Counted from the stretch's first letter, positions 1 to 7,555 are shown. The stretch is 11,590 nucleotides of DNA from UBA1367 sp040268355 (GCA_040268355.1 JAWRIT010000099.1:1-11590), one strand, 5' to 3'. The notes: a model not told the origin generated them from the letters alone. Made by a program: numbers and translations.

Positions 1-51
1 AGGTACCTCTTCCCCCGTGCCGGCCAGCGTGACGCGTTTTTCTTCTTGCAT
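1..51 (-). CDS. Possible 5' end of a minus-strand gene (partial)
   Basis: Read on the minus strand, an ATG at 51-49 opens a frame that stays open to the window edge (17 codons, MQEEKRVTLAGTGEEVP). The composition is protein-like, but the piece is too short to identify. No Shine-Dalgarno sequence is visible just upstream of this ATG. The same frame is also open upstream, with a GTG at 99 and an ATG at 129 before a stop, so the start is uncertain. If real, the gene is divergent from the one starting at 244. Low confidence. Confidence 0.3.
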   Translation of the reverse strand, partial: MQEEKRVTLAGTGEEVP

Positions 52-243
52 AATTTGGGGCTTGCCGGTAGAGTCTCTAATTGTTTGGTGCTGGTGCACC
101 GGCGATCGGTCATGACGGCATACACACATACAACGAAGCACGCCGCCCCGATCACAGCATATGGTTTCTCATGCGCTCGCATACGGGCGTGCTTCCTGTC
201 GGTGTAGGCCGTGCGCAGGTCTTCTGATGGGGAGGTAGCGAGG

Positions 244-1950
244 ATGAGTGGGAACGGCGGACACCCTGCGGTGCTGGCCGGCCTTTTGGGTCTGGCCGAG
301 TGGAACGTGCCGACGGTGGCGGTTGCCGCACCGCAAGGCGGCCTGATCGACGTCGTGGCCGACTCGGTGCTGCTTCAGTTCGTCTTGGGATGCGCCGCCG
401 GTGCCGCTGTGGCCGGTGCTGCCTCGCTGATCGTCGATCAGGTCGCGCGCGTGCGCGCGGCGCGGACGCCCTCGGCACCGCTGGACGTTCGCGTCCCTAT
501 GACGGAGGTGTCCGATGCGCAGGAGCCACGCCCGCAGCGCTGGTCGCTCGGTCGCCTGCGCTCTCGCGGGAACGATGGTGACGTAGAGTCGACCGGCAGC
601 CTCAAGCGACTCAGGGCCGGTCGCGTCACCATCGATCGCGCCAACCTGGCACAAGGCGAGCGGCGGGAGCCTTCCGCTGCCATCCGCCGCGCTGCGCGGC
701 ATGCGTCAGGTACGGTGGTCGACACCCCGCCCGCCCGCCGTGCCGCCCGTCACTTTGCCGTTCGCGCCGAGGAGCAGGCGACGCCCGAGACGCCCGCACG
801 TCAGGCGGCTCACGACGAGTCGGGCGTCGCGGTCGTCGAGCCGGTGCGGGGGCGTCACTTTGCCGCCGCCGTCGCGGCACGTCAGGCGGATGTCGAAGCG
901 CTCCGGCAGGCAGAGCATCGCCGGCAGGAGCAGGTGGGCGCCCATGCCGAGGCCCCATCCGGCGCTGAGGCACGCCGGTCTCGTGAGCGGGCCCTGGCGC
1001 AGCTGCCCGTCATCGAGGCCGCGCAACCGTCGGCCGCCGCAAATCCCGAGAAGGCCGCCTCCACGTCGCGGTCCCGTGCGATGCGGGCGGCGGGTGCTCG
1101 CAAGGCCACCCTGCGCGAGCGCATGGCCCAGCGGACCAGCTCCGTGCGCGAGGTTCTGGCCGACCGCCTGAGCCCCGAGGCGCTGTGGTCGATCCCTCGG
1201 ATCACCCGCGCGGACGGAACCGTCGCCGACGTCACGCCCTCCTGGTTTGACCAGACCCTGGCCCCGGTGCTCGCGAGCATCACCGGCATCGGTGCGAAGC
1301 TTGAGGACACCGACCAGTACGTGCAGCTCGACACCTCCGCCCCCGAGGCAGGCGCCGCTGCGCCCGTGGCGAGCGCTCCGGTGCCTGCGGGCACCGCTTC
1401 CGCGCCTGCGGCGAACGCTCCCGCCCGGGTGGCGGACGTTCCCACGGCTGGTGCGGGCGAGCCTGCCGCGGTCCGGGAAGGCAAGAAGTCCCGCACCGCC
1501 TACATCACCGAACGCGTCGCGGAGGTCGACCGGGGCGTGTTCCCCGAGCGCCGCAGCGCCAAGGACCTGGAGCACGAGGACGTGTGGGAGCAAGCGCTTG
1601 CCGCGATGGGGGAGACCATCCGGGAGGAGACGCCGGTCTTCCAGGACGTCGTGGGCGGCCCGGCCTCCATCGACGACCCCGACGGCATCGAGGACTCCAC
1701 CGGGTTCATCCCCTTCCGGGTCCCGGCGGGGCGTCCCGAGGTCGTGGACACCGAGACCTACATCGACTACCTGCTGCACGACGAGATCTCGCACAACGAG
1801 TCCCGGGTCGTTCGCCGCATGGCGCACAACTACCTGCGCGTCATCGAGGGCGGCACGAACGCGCACCGGGGAAAGCGCCTGCGGGGCGACACGGGCGCGC
1901 GTCCACGCGGACGCCACTTCGCGCCTGCCTCGCTCGCCGCGCAGGCATAG
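244..1950 (+). CDS. Hypothetical single-pass membrane protein with RHFA repeats
   Basis: I do not recognise this 568-residue protein. I chose the ATG at 244 because GGAGG at 231-235 sits 8 nt upstream; a GTG at 211 would add 11 residues without such a site. Residues 42-65 form one hydrophobic, Ala/Gly-rich membrane segment followed by basic residues, which suggests a cytoplasmic C-terminal side. Residues 70-300 are Ala/Arg/Glu-rich and probably disordered, with RRAARH at 148-153 and 165-170. RHFA recurs at 169-172, 204-207 and 557-560, the last 8 residues before the C-terminus. Residues 365-410 are an Ala/Pro linker. Residues 305-360 and 415-535 look ordered (WSIPRITRADG, then helical acidic stretches ending in YIDYLLHDEISHNESR). 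The gene stands alone and ends at a strong terminator. A membrane-anchored scaffold or cell-envelope adaptor is possible, but that is inference. Confidence 0.8.
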   Translation: MSGNGGHPAVLAGLLGLAEWNVPTVAVAAPQGGLIDVVADSVLLQFVLGCAAGAAVAGAASLIVDQVARVRAARTPSAPLDVRVPMTEVSDAQEPRPQRWSLGRLRSRGNDGDVESTGSLKRLRAGRVTIDRANLAQGERREPSAAIRRAARHASGTVVDTPPARRAARHFAVRAEEQATPETPARQAAHDESGVAVVEPVRGRHFAAAVAARQADVEALRQAEHRRQEQVGAHAEAPSGAEARRSRERALAQLPVIEAAQPSAAANPEKAASTSRSRAMRAAGARKATLRERMAQRTSSVREVLADRLSPEALWSIPRITRADGTVADVTPSWFDQTLAPVLASITGIGAKLEDTDQYVQLDTSAPEAGAAAPVASAPVPAGTASAPAANAPARVADVPTAGAGEPAAVREGKKSRTAYITERVAEVDRGVFPERRSAKDLEHEDVWEQALAAMGETIREETPVFQDVVGGPASIDDPDGIEDSTGFIPFRVPAGRPEVVDTETYIDYLLHDEISHNESRVVRRMAHNYLRVIEGGTNAHRGKRLRGDTGARPRGRHFAPASLAAQA

Positions 1951-1982
1951 GGGGTCGCGCACACCTCACCGAACTACGCGCT

Positions 1983-2030
1983 GGGGCGGACAGGTTGGGA
2001 ATGGCACGTTCCCTTCCTGTCCGCCCCTTT
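1983..2030 (+). terminator. Hairpin terminator after the 244-1950 gene
   Basis: A perfect 12-bp inverted repeat (GGGGCGGACAGG at 1983-1994, CCTGTCCGCCCC at 2016-2027) is followed by TTT. Inside the loop a second 5-bp stem, GGGAA/TTCCC, can form. It lies 32 nt after the stop codon. The T-run is short, but stem strength and position support a rho-independent terminator that separates this gene from the liv operon. Confidence 0.75.
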
Positions 2031-2048
2031 GTCGTGTCTGGACAACAG

Positions 2049-2088
2049 CGATGTTACGGCGATGAAAACGATGTTACGGTGATGAAAA
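2049..2088 (+). repeat. Tandem 20-bp direct repeat upstream of livJ
   Basis: Two adjacent 20-bp units (2049-2068 and 2069-2088) are identical except for one C/T change. Each contains CGATGTTACGG and ends in GATGAAAA. A spacing of about two helical turns places both copies on nearly the same face of the DNA, as expected for an operator bound by a regulator dimer or by two molecules in tandem. The repeat ends 92 nt before the livJ start. A weak promoter-like pair, TTGTCG (2029-2034) and TGTTAC (2052-2057) with a 17-nt spacer, overlaps the first unit. The role in liv control is inferred from position only. Confidence 0.6.
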
Positions 2089-2180
2089 TCTTCGTGAGGG
2101 ACCGTCAGGGCCGCCGTGCGCAACCCGTAGAGTACCAGCATGCATTCAGGGCCTCAGTCTTGAGGAGAGAAAGGACCGCA

Positions 2181-3401
2181 ATGAACCCCAAGAACCTGTC
2201 CCGTCGCAGCTTTGCCAAGCTGTCCGCGTCGTTTGCCGCCTCCGCCGCCCTCGTCGGGTGCGGTGGCTCGTCCGATGGCGATGCGTCAACTGACGCCTCC
2301 GCCGACACCTTCAAGATCGGTGGCATCGGCCCGGTGACGGGAGCTGCCGCCATCTACGGGAACGCGACCAAGTTCGGGGCCCAGGTGGCCATCGACGAGG
2401 TCAACGCCGAGGGCGCCATCAAGATGGAGCTCAACTGGCAGGACGACGAGCACGACGCCGAGAAGGCCGTGAACGCCTACAACACGCTCAAGGACTGGGG
2501 CATGCAGGCCCTGGTGGGCACCACGACCACCACTCCCTGCGTGGCCGTCTCCACGGAGACCAACGCCGACCGCATCTTCCAGCTGACGCCGTCGGCCTCC
2601 TCGGTCAACGTCATCGGCGGCGAGGAGATCGGCGCCGACAACCCGCGCAAGGACAACGTCTTCCAGATGTGCTTCACCGATCCCAACCAGGGCACCGCCT
2701 CCGCCCAGTACATCTCCACCAAGGGCCTCGGCGAGAAGATCGCCATCATCTACAACAATGCCGACGCCTATTCCACCGGCATCTACCAGAAGTTCAAGGA
2801 CGAGGCCGATGCGCTGAACCTCGACATCGTCTCCACCACCACCTTCACCGATGACCAGACCGACTTCTCCGTGCAGGTGGGCGACGCCAAGAGCGCTGGC
2901 GCCGACCTGCTGTTCCTGCCCATCTACTACACGCCCGCCTCGCTCATTCTCTCCGAGGCCAAGAAGCAGGACTTCGAGCCCACCTTCTTTGGCGTGGACG
3001 GCATGGACGGCATCCTCACGCTCGAGGGCTTTGACACCGAGCTCGCCGAGGGCGTCATGTTGCTGACCCCCTTCGTCGCCACCGCCGAGGACGACGCCAC
3101 CCAGGCGTTCAACGAGGCGTACAAGGCCGCCGCCGGCTCGAACGAGAACCCCAACCAGTTCGCGGCCGACGCCTACGACTGCGTTAAGGCCATCGCCCAG
3201 GCCATCCAGGCCGCCGGCATCACCCCCGACATGGCGACCGACGCCATCTGCGACGCGCTCGCCACCCAGTTCGTCGACGCCAGCTTTGCCTACGAAGGGC
3301 TCACCGGCGAGTCCAGCTGGTCGGAGACCGGCGAGGTCACCAAGACCCCCAAGGGCATGGTCATTGAGAACGGCGTGTACATGCCCCTCGACGAGGAGTA
3401 G
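2181..3401 (+). CDS. livJ: Branched-chain amino acid ABC transporter substrate-binding lipoprotein
   Basis: This 406-residue protein is the extracytoplasmic binding component of a HAAT-family importer; it captures the amino acid and delivers it to LivHM. The N-terminus combines a twin-arginine motif (SRRSFAK, residues 7-13), a hydrophobic stretch and a lipobox, LVGC, with Cys27 as the likely lipidated residue. That suggests Tat-dependent export as a lipoprotein. The mature part starts with FKIGGIGPVTGAAAIYG (44-60), typical of type I periplasmic-binding folds (Peripla_BP_6), and continues through IAIIYNNADAYSTG and FFGVDGMDG. Length is normal for the family. The ATG at 2181 has AAGGA at 2171-2175. 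An in-frame ATG at 2082 lacks a ribosome site and would bury the signal peptide behind 33 residues, so I rejected it. The exact ligand cannot be read from sequence; Leu/Ile/Val is the family default. Confidence 0.92.
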   Translation: MNPKNLSRRSFAKLSASFAASAALVGCGGSSDGDASTDASADTFKIGGIGPVTGAAAIYGNATKFGAQVAIDEVNAEGAIKMELNWQDDEHDAEKAVNAYNTLKDWGMQALVGTTTTTPCVAVSTETNADRIFQLTPSASSVNVIGGEEIGADNPRKDNVFQMCFTDPNQGTASAQYISTKGLGEKIAIIYNNADAYSTGIYQKFKDEADALNLDIVSTTTFTDDQTDFSVQVGDAKSAGADLLFLPIYYTPASLILSEAKKQDFEPTFFGVDGMDGILTLEGFDTELAEGVMLLTPFVATAEDDATQAFNEAYKAAAGSNENPNQFAADAYDCVKAIAQAIQAAGITPDMATDAICDALATQFVDASFAYEGLTGESSWSETGEVTKTPKGMVIENGVYMPLDEE

Positions 3402-3427
3402 GCGAGCGCCACATACCTTTGGCCCTG

Positions 3428-3460
3428 CGACGGAGACCATCGCCTCGGTGGTCTCCGTCG
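3428..3460 (+). promoter_or_regulatory. Perfect 12-bp hairpin between livJ and livH
   Basis: CGACGGAGACCA (3428-3439) and TGGTCTCCGTCG (3449-3460) form a perfect 12-bp stem with a 9-nt loop, in the 148-nt gap between livJ and livH. No T-tract follows directly; a TTTT comes only about 17 nt later. It may act as a partial terminator or protect the 3' end of a livJ-only transcript, giving more binding protein than permease. This is inference from a pattern known in many ABC operons. Confidence 0.7.
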
Positions 3461-3549
3461 TCCGGTAGCTGAGGATCTTTTACTATGGCTTGTGGCATAT
3501 GGTTTTAGGGCTTGTGACGAACGAGCGAGTGTGTATGTAAGGAGGGACC

Positions 3550-4431
3550 GTGGGCTTTCTCACGAACCTGATCAACGGGATCAGCCTGGGCAGCGTGTAC
3601 GCCATCATCGCGTTGGGCTACACCATGGTCTACGGCATTGCCAAGATGCTCAACTTCGCCCATGGCGACGTCATCATGGTGGGTGGCTACATCTGCTTCA
3701 TCTCCATGAACAACCTCGGCCTTTCGCCGGTCGTGGCGGTCGCGCTCTCCGTCGTGGGCTGCACCTGCCTGGGCATCGTGGTGGAACGGCTGGCCTACAA
3801 GCCCCTGCGCGAGGCGCCGTCTCTGGCGGTGCTCATCACGGCCATCGGCGTGAGCTACTTCCTGCAGAATTCGGCCCTGCTCATCTGGGGTGCCGACCCC
3901 AAGGCCTTCCGCTCGGTGATCGACGCGCCCTCGATCAAGCTCCTCGGCGGGCAGCTCACCGTGAGCCCGCTCTCCGTCGTCACCGTGCTCGTCGGCGTGC
4001 TCGTCATGGTGGGCCTCACGCTGTTCACCTCGCGCACCAAGATGGGCAAGGCCATGCGCGCCTGCTCGGAGGACAAGGGCGCCGCACAGCTCATGGGCAT
4101 CAATGTCAACACGACCATCTCCATGGTGTTTGCCATCGGCAGCGGGCTTGCGGCCATCGCGGGCGTGCTTTTGTGCTCCACCTATCCCACGCTCATGCCC
4201 ACCACCGGTGCGCTTCCGGGCATCAAGGCGTTCACGGCGGCGGTCATCGGGGGCATCGGGTCCATTCCCGGCGCGGCGCTCGGTGGGATCGTGTTGGGTA
4301 TCATCGAGATCTTTGCCAAGGCCTACATCGGCACCCAGCTCGCTGACGCCATCGTCTTCGCGGTGCTCATCGTGGTGCTGCTCATTCGTCCGGCTGGCCT
4401 GTTGGGCAAACAGATTCACGAGAAGGTGTAG
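3550..4431 (+). CDS. livH: Branched-chain amino acid ABC transporter permease LivH
   Basis: This 293-residue integral membrane protein is one of the two pore-forming subunits. It opens with a typical LivH N-terminus (NLINGISLGSVYAIIALGYT, residues 6-25), followed by VYGIAKMLNFAHGD (27-40), a hallmark of the family. Several hydrophobic segments span the rest. The cytoplasmic coupling loop that contacts the ATPases is at 165-186 (MGKAMRACSED...MGINV), and a Gly-rich stretch AAVIGGIGSIPGAALGG (230-246) is conserved in LivH. The start is a GTG with AGGAGG at 3540-3545 only 4 nt upstream. The stop is 3 nt before livM, so the two are translated as a unit. Length is normal. Confidence 0.93.
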   Translation: MGFLTNLINGISLGSVYAIIALGYTMVYGIAKMLNFAHGDVIMVGGYICFISMNNLGLSPVVAVALSVVGCTCLGIVVERLAYKPLREAPSLAVLITAIGVSYFLQNSALLIWGADPKAFRSVIDAPSIKLLGGQLTVSPLSVVTVLVGVLVMVGLTLFTSRTKMGKAMRACSEDKGAAQLMGINVNTTISMVFAIGSGLAAIAGVLLCSTYPTLMPTTGALPGIKAFTAAVIGGIGSIPGAALGGIVLGIIEIFAKAYIGTQLADAIVFAVLIVVLLIRPAGLLGKQIHEKV

Positions 4432-4434
4432 GCC

Positions 4435-5526
4435 ATGAAGGAGAGATTCGAAACGCTCAGCACGTACGGCCGCTCCACGCTCGTCACCTATGGCCTGGTC
4501 ATCGTGGCGTTCGTGGTGATGCAACTGCTTGCCTCGACGGGCGCCATCTCGAGCTCGATGGTGGGGCTGCTGGTCCCGATCTGCGCGTACATCTGCCTGT
4601 CCATCTCGCTGAACCTCGTGGTGGGCATCTCCGGCGAGCTCTCGCTGGGACACGCCGGCTTCATGAGCGTCGGCGCGTTCACGGGTCTGGTGGCGGCACA
4701 GGTGCTGGCGCCGATGGTGGCGTCCGGCCCGCTGCGCCTGCTTCTGGCCATGGTCGTGGCAGGTGTGGTCGCCGCGCTCGCCGGCGTGCTCGTGGGCGTG
4801 CCCGTCATGCGCCTCCAAGGCGACTACCTGGCGATCGTCACGCTCGCCTTCGGCGAGATCATCAAGAACCTCCTGAACAACCTCTACGTGGGCTTCGACG
4901 GCGCGCTGCACTTCTCTCTGACCGACACCGCGTCGTTGGGCATGGACGGGGGCAGGGTGCTCATCAACGGCCCGCAGGGGGCCGTGGGCATCGAGAAGCT
5001 CTCGACGTTCACTGCCGGCTTCCTTTTGGTGCTGTTCACGCTCTTTGTGGTGACCAACCTGGTGGACAGCCGCTCGGGGCGCGCCATCATGGCTGTGCGC
5101 GACAACCGCATCGCCGCCGAGAGCGTGGGCATCGACACCACCAAGTACCGGCTCATGGCCTTCGTTGTCGCCGCGGCGCTGGCGGGCATGGCCGGCGCCC
5201 TCTACGCCATGAACTTTTCCTCGATCGTGCCCAAGAAGTTCGACTTCAACACCTCGATCCTCATTCTGGTCTTTGTGGTGCTGGGCGGCATGGGCAACAT
5301 CCGAGGCGGCATCATCTCCGCCGCGCTGCTCACGGTCCTACCTGAGAAGCTGCGCTTCATCGGCGACTTCCGCATGCTCATCTACGCCATCGTCCTCATC
5401 TTGGTCATGCTGGTCACCAACAGCGAGCAGGTGGGCAGGGCTCTGCAGGGGATCAGGGAGCGCTTTGCCCGACGAGATGACGACGAATTACCCACAGGGA
5501 CCACAGAGGGAGGTGATGCCCGATGA
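4435..5526 (+). CDS. livM: Branched-chain amino acid ABC transporter permease LivM
   Basis: This 363-residue integral membrane protein is the second permease subunit, partner of LivH. The family signature NLVVGISGELSLGHAGFMSV lies at 60-79. GVPVMRLQGDYLAIVTLAFGE (start 121) and the ATPase-coupling loop GRAIMAVRDNRIAAESVGID (215-234) follow, then VLGGMGNIRGG (282-292) near the C-terminus. The tail from 340 on is hydrophilic and cytoplasmic. The ATG lies 3 nt after the livH stop, with a GAAGG-like ribosome site at 4422-4426 inside livH. Its stop codon overlaps the livG start in the sequence ATGA (5523-5526), which points to translational coupling. Confidence 0.93.
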   Translation: MKERFETLSTYGRSTLVTYGLVIVAFVVMQLLASTGAISSSMVGLLVPICAYICLSISLNLVVGISGELSLGHAGFMSVGAFTGLVAAQVLAPMVASGPLRLLLAMVVAGVVAALAGVLVGVPVMRLQGDYLAIVTLAFGEIIKNLLNNLYVGFDGALHFSLTDTASLGMDGGRVLINGPQGAVGIEKLSTFTAGFLLVLFTLFVVTNLVDSRSGRAIMAVRDNRIAAESVGIDTTKYRLMAFVVAAALAGMAGALYAMNFSSIVPKKFDFNTSILILVFVVLGGMGNIRGGIISAALLTVLPEKLRFIGDFRMLIYAIVLILVMLVTNSEQVGRALQGIRERFARRDDDELPTGTTEGGDAR

Positions 5527-6572
5527 CGCGCGAGGACGACCCCAAGCAGGAGCGACCGACAGCCGACGAGCGTGACGAGCGCGACGGGAAGGCCACCCAC
5601 GCCATTCGTTCGCGTGGCGGTCGTGGAGAGGCGCAGTCACGCGGCACGTACAAGGCCCAGAGCAAGCAGGTCACGGAGGCCGGGCCGCTGCAGTCCGCCC
5701 GCATGCGCCGGCGCCGCACCAAGATGGTGGCCCCGCCCAACGAGTACCTCGTGCCCGAGCGCGACGCCCTCGAGACCCCGGTGCTCGAGTGTCGCCACCT
5801 GGGCATCGACTTCGGTGGCCTCCAGGCGGTCGAGGACCTGAACCTCATGGTGGGCAAGACCGAGATCGCGGGCCTCATCGGCCCCAACGGAGCGGGCAAG
5901 ACCACGGTCTTCAACCTGCTCACCAAGGTCTACCAGCCCACGCGGGGGACCATCCTGCTCGATGGCCAGGACACCGCCGGCATGGACACGGCGCGCGTCT
6001 CGCGCGAGGGCATCGCGCGCACCTTCCAGAACATCCGCCTGTTCGACTCGCTCTCCGTGGAGGACAACGTCAAGATCGGCCTGCACAACCAGGTCTCGTG
6101 CGGCATGTGGAGCGGCATCTTCCGCGCCCCGCGCTACTGGCTCTCCGAGAAGGAGTTCCACGACAAGGCGCTCGAGCTGCTCGACGTGTTCCATATGGCC
6201 GACCACGCTAACGAGATGGCGGGATCTCTGCCCTATGGCGCCCAGCGCCGGCTCGAGATCGTGCGCGCGCTCGCCACGAACCCCAAGCTGCTGCTGCTCG
6301 ACGAGCCGGCGGCGGGCATGAACCCGGTCGAGACCGAGGACCTCATGGACACCATCGTGCGCATCCGCGACGAGTTCCAGATCGCCGTGCTGCTCATCGA
6401 GCACGACATGGATCTGGTCATGGGCATCTGCGAGGGCATCGTGGTGCTGAACTTCGGGAAGGTCATCGCCAAGGGAACCCCCGAGGAGATCCAGGCGAAT
6501 CCGCAGGTCGTCGAGGCATATCTCGGCAGGCAGGACGAGGAGGCCCAGCATGGCGCTGCTTTCGGTGACTGA
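5523..6572 (+). CDS. livG: Branched-chain amino acid ABC transporter ATPase LivG with N-terminal extension
   Basis: This ATP-binding subunit energises transport through LivHM. The 349 residues exceed the usual length of about 255. The ABC domain starts near residue 86 (LECRHLGIDFGG) and has Walker A GPNGAGKT (120-127), Q-loop Gln169 (ARTFQNIRLF), the LivG-type signature YGAQR (238-242), Walker B LLLLDE (256-261) and the switch His294 (LIEHD). Residues 1-85 are hydrophilic, highly charged and probably disordered, with a basic patch RMRRRRTK at 60-67. The ATG at 5523 is strongly supported by GGGAGGTGA at 5508-5516, 6 nt upstream, and by its ATGA overlap with livM. Internal ATGs at 5703 and 5724 lack ribosome sites, so the extension seems real. 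Its function is unknown. Confidence 0.92.
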   Translation: MTREDDPKQERPTADERDERDGKATHAIRSRGGRGEAQSRGTYKAQSKQVTEAGPLQSARMRRRRTKMVAPPNEYLVPERDALETPVLECRHLGIDFGGLQAVEDLNLMVGKTEIAGLIGPNGAGKTTVFNLLTKVYQPTRGTILLDGQDTAGMDTARVSREGIARTFQNIRLFDSLSVEDNVKIGLHNQVSCGMWSGIFRAPRYWLSEKEFHDKALELLDVFHMADHANEMAGSLPYGAQRRLEIVRALATNPKLLLLDEPAAGMNPVETEDLMDTIVRIRDEFQIAVLLIEHDMDLVMGICEGIVVLNFGKVIAKGTPEEIQANPQVVEAYLGRQDEEAQHGAAFGD

Positions 6573-7257
6573 CCTCAACGTGTACTACGGCTCCATCCAT
6601 GCGGTCAAGGGCGTCTCGTTCGAGGTCGAGCGGGGCGAGATCGTCACGCTGATCGGGGCGAACGGCGCCGGGAAGTCGACGGCCTTGAACACGGTGGCCG
6701 GCCTGCTCAAGCCGCGTAGCGGCTCGATCGAGTTCGAGGGCGAGAGCCTGGTGGGCGTTCCCGCGCATAAGATGGTCTCGAAGGGCATCGCGCTCTGCCC
6801 CGAGGGGCGGCGCGTGTTCCAGGACCTCACGGTGCGCGAGAACCTCGACATGGGCGCGTTCACCAGAAGCGACGACGAGGCCCATGAGATGCGCAAAGTG
6901 GTCTACGAGCGGTTCCCGCGCCTGCATGAGCGACGCCACCAGCGTGCGGGCACCCTCTCGGGCGGCGAGCAGCAGATGCTGGCGATGGGCCGTGCCCTGA
7001 TGGGCAAGCCGACGGTCATGATGCTCGACGAGCCCTCCATGGGTCTGGCTCCCATTCTGGTGCAGGAGATCTTTGACATCATCAAGGTTTTCAACGAGAT
7101 GGGCACCACGGTGCTTTTGGTCGAGCAGAACGCGAGCATGGCACTCTCCATCGCCGATCGTGCCTACGTGCTGGAGACCGGCAATGTGGTCAAGACCGGT
7201 ACCGGCGAGGAGCTCCTCGTGGACGATGACGTGAAGCGCGCCTACCTCGGCGGGTAG
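6550..7257 (+). CDS. livF: Branched-chain amino acid ABC transporter ATPase LivF
   Basis: This 235-residue second ATP-binding subunit pairs with LivG, and its length is standard. Walker A is GANGAGKS (36-43), the Q-loop is replaced by the LivF-typical CPEGRRVFQDLTV (83-95), the signature is LSGGE (136-140) and Walker B is MMLDE (157-161). The switch position reads VEQN (191-194), with Gln193 in place of the usual His, which is normal for LivF. The start is fixed by GAGGAGG at 6537-6543, 6 nt upstream of the ATG, and lies inside livG (23-nt overlap in another frame). It is the last gene of the liv operon. Confidence 0.93.
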   Translation: MALLSVTDLNVYYGSIHAVKGVSFEVERGEIVTLIGANGAGKSTALNTVAGLLKPRSGSIEFEGESLVGVPAHKMVSKGIALCPEGRRVFQDLTVRENLDMGAFTRSDDEAHEMRKVVYERFPRLHERRHQRAGTLSGGEQQMLAMGRALMGKPTVMMLDEPSMGLAPILVQEIFDIIKVFNEMGTTVLLVEQNASMALSIADRAYVLETGNVVKTGTGEELLVDDDVKRAYLGG

Positions 7258-7274
7258 CCGACTCTCTCCGCCCC

Positions 7275-7305
7275 GACACAGAGGAAGAAGCACCTCCGTG
7301 TCACA
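7275..7305 (+). repeat. Hairpin and first copy of a 25-bp direct repeat
   Basis: GACACAGAGG (7275-7284) and CCTCCGTGTC (7293-7302) form a 10-bp stem with one mismatch and an 8-nt loop, starting 17 nt after the livF stop. Positions 7281-7305 (GAGGAAGAAGCACCTC... GTGTCACA) recur at 7662-7686 with a single change. It may serve as a 3' end signal for livF, but no T-tract follows. Confidence 0.6.
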
Positions 7306-7357
7306 TACACATGGGGGATGGCGAAGGTGGCCATCAGGACCGCCCGAGTTCGACCTT

Positions 7358-7385
7358 GGCCCAGCGCATCAATGTGCGCTGGGCC
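7358..7385 (+). terminator. Perfect 11-bp hairpin, possible end of liv transcript
   Basis: GGCCCAGCGCA (7358-7368) and TGCGCTGGGCC (7375-7385) form a perfect GC-rich 11-bp stem with a 6-nt loop, 100 nt after livF. A T-tract is absent on both sides, so it is either a weak terminator, an RNA-stabilising structure or a bidirectional pause site. Confidence 0.45.
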
Positions 7386-7423
7386 GCTGCGTGCCGATGT
7401 GAGCCTCGCTCCGTAGGGCCCCT

Positions 7424-7555
7424 GTGGTCAGAGATTGGACTTTTGCGGCATTTATTTGGGCGTTGCGGAGTATCTCCGCCTTCTTTCCTGCTGTTTTTCC
7501 GTCTGGTACTTCGTAGGTCGCGGAATTTCACCGCAAAAGTCCAATCTCTGACCAC
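7424..7555. mobile_element. MITE-like 132-bp element with perfect 25-bp terminal inverted repeats
   Basis: Positions 7424-7448 (begins GTGGTCAGAGATTGG) are the exact reverse complement of 7531-7555, a perfect 25-bp match with no extension on either side. The 82-bp interior is lower in GC and contains a small stem, GCGGAG/CTCCGC (7465-7470, 7474-7479), followed by a T-rich run. There is no room for a transposase, so it would depend on one elsewhere. I see no clear target-site duplication next to the ends, so an interspersed palindromic repeat or a long RNA hairpin is also possible. Confidence 0.6.

Noticed and set aside
706..1962. Long minus-strand open frame opposite the 244-1950 gene
   Set aside because: GC-rich DNA keeps antisense frames open; no ribosome site and a composition that mirrors the sense gene.
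1584..2180. In-frame upstream extension of livJ
   Set aside because: It crosses the terminator and the tandem repeat, and would hide the signal peptide; the ATG at 2181 has its own ribosome site.
2082..2180. Leucine-type leader peptide before livJ
   Set aside because: No run of Leu, Ile or Val codons and no alternative stem set; the frame simply joins livJ.
2286..3440. Minus-strand frame opposite livJ
   Set aside because: Gly/Val/Asp-rich shadow of a clear livJ coding region.
3505..4911. 468-residue minus-strand frame opposite livH and livM
   Set aside because: His/Arg/Asp-rich antisense shadow spanning two well-supported genes.
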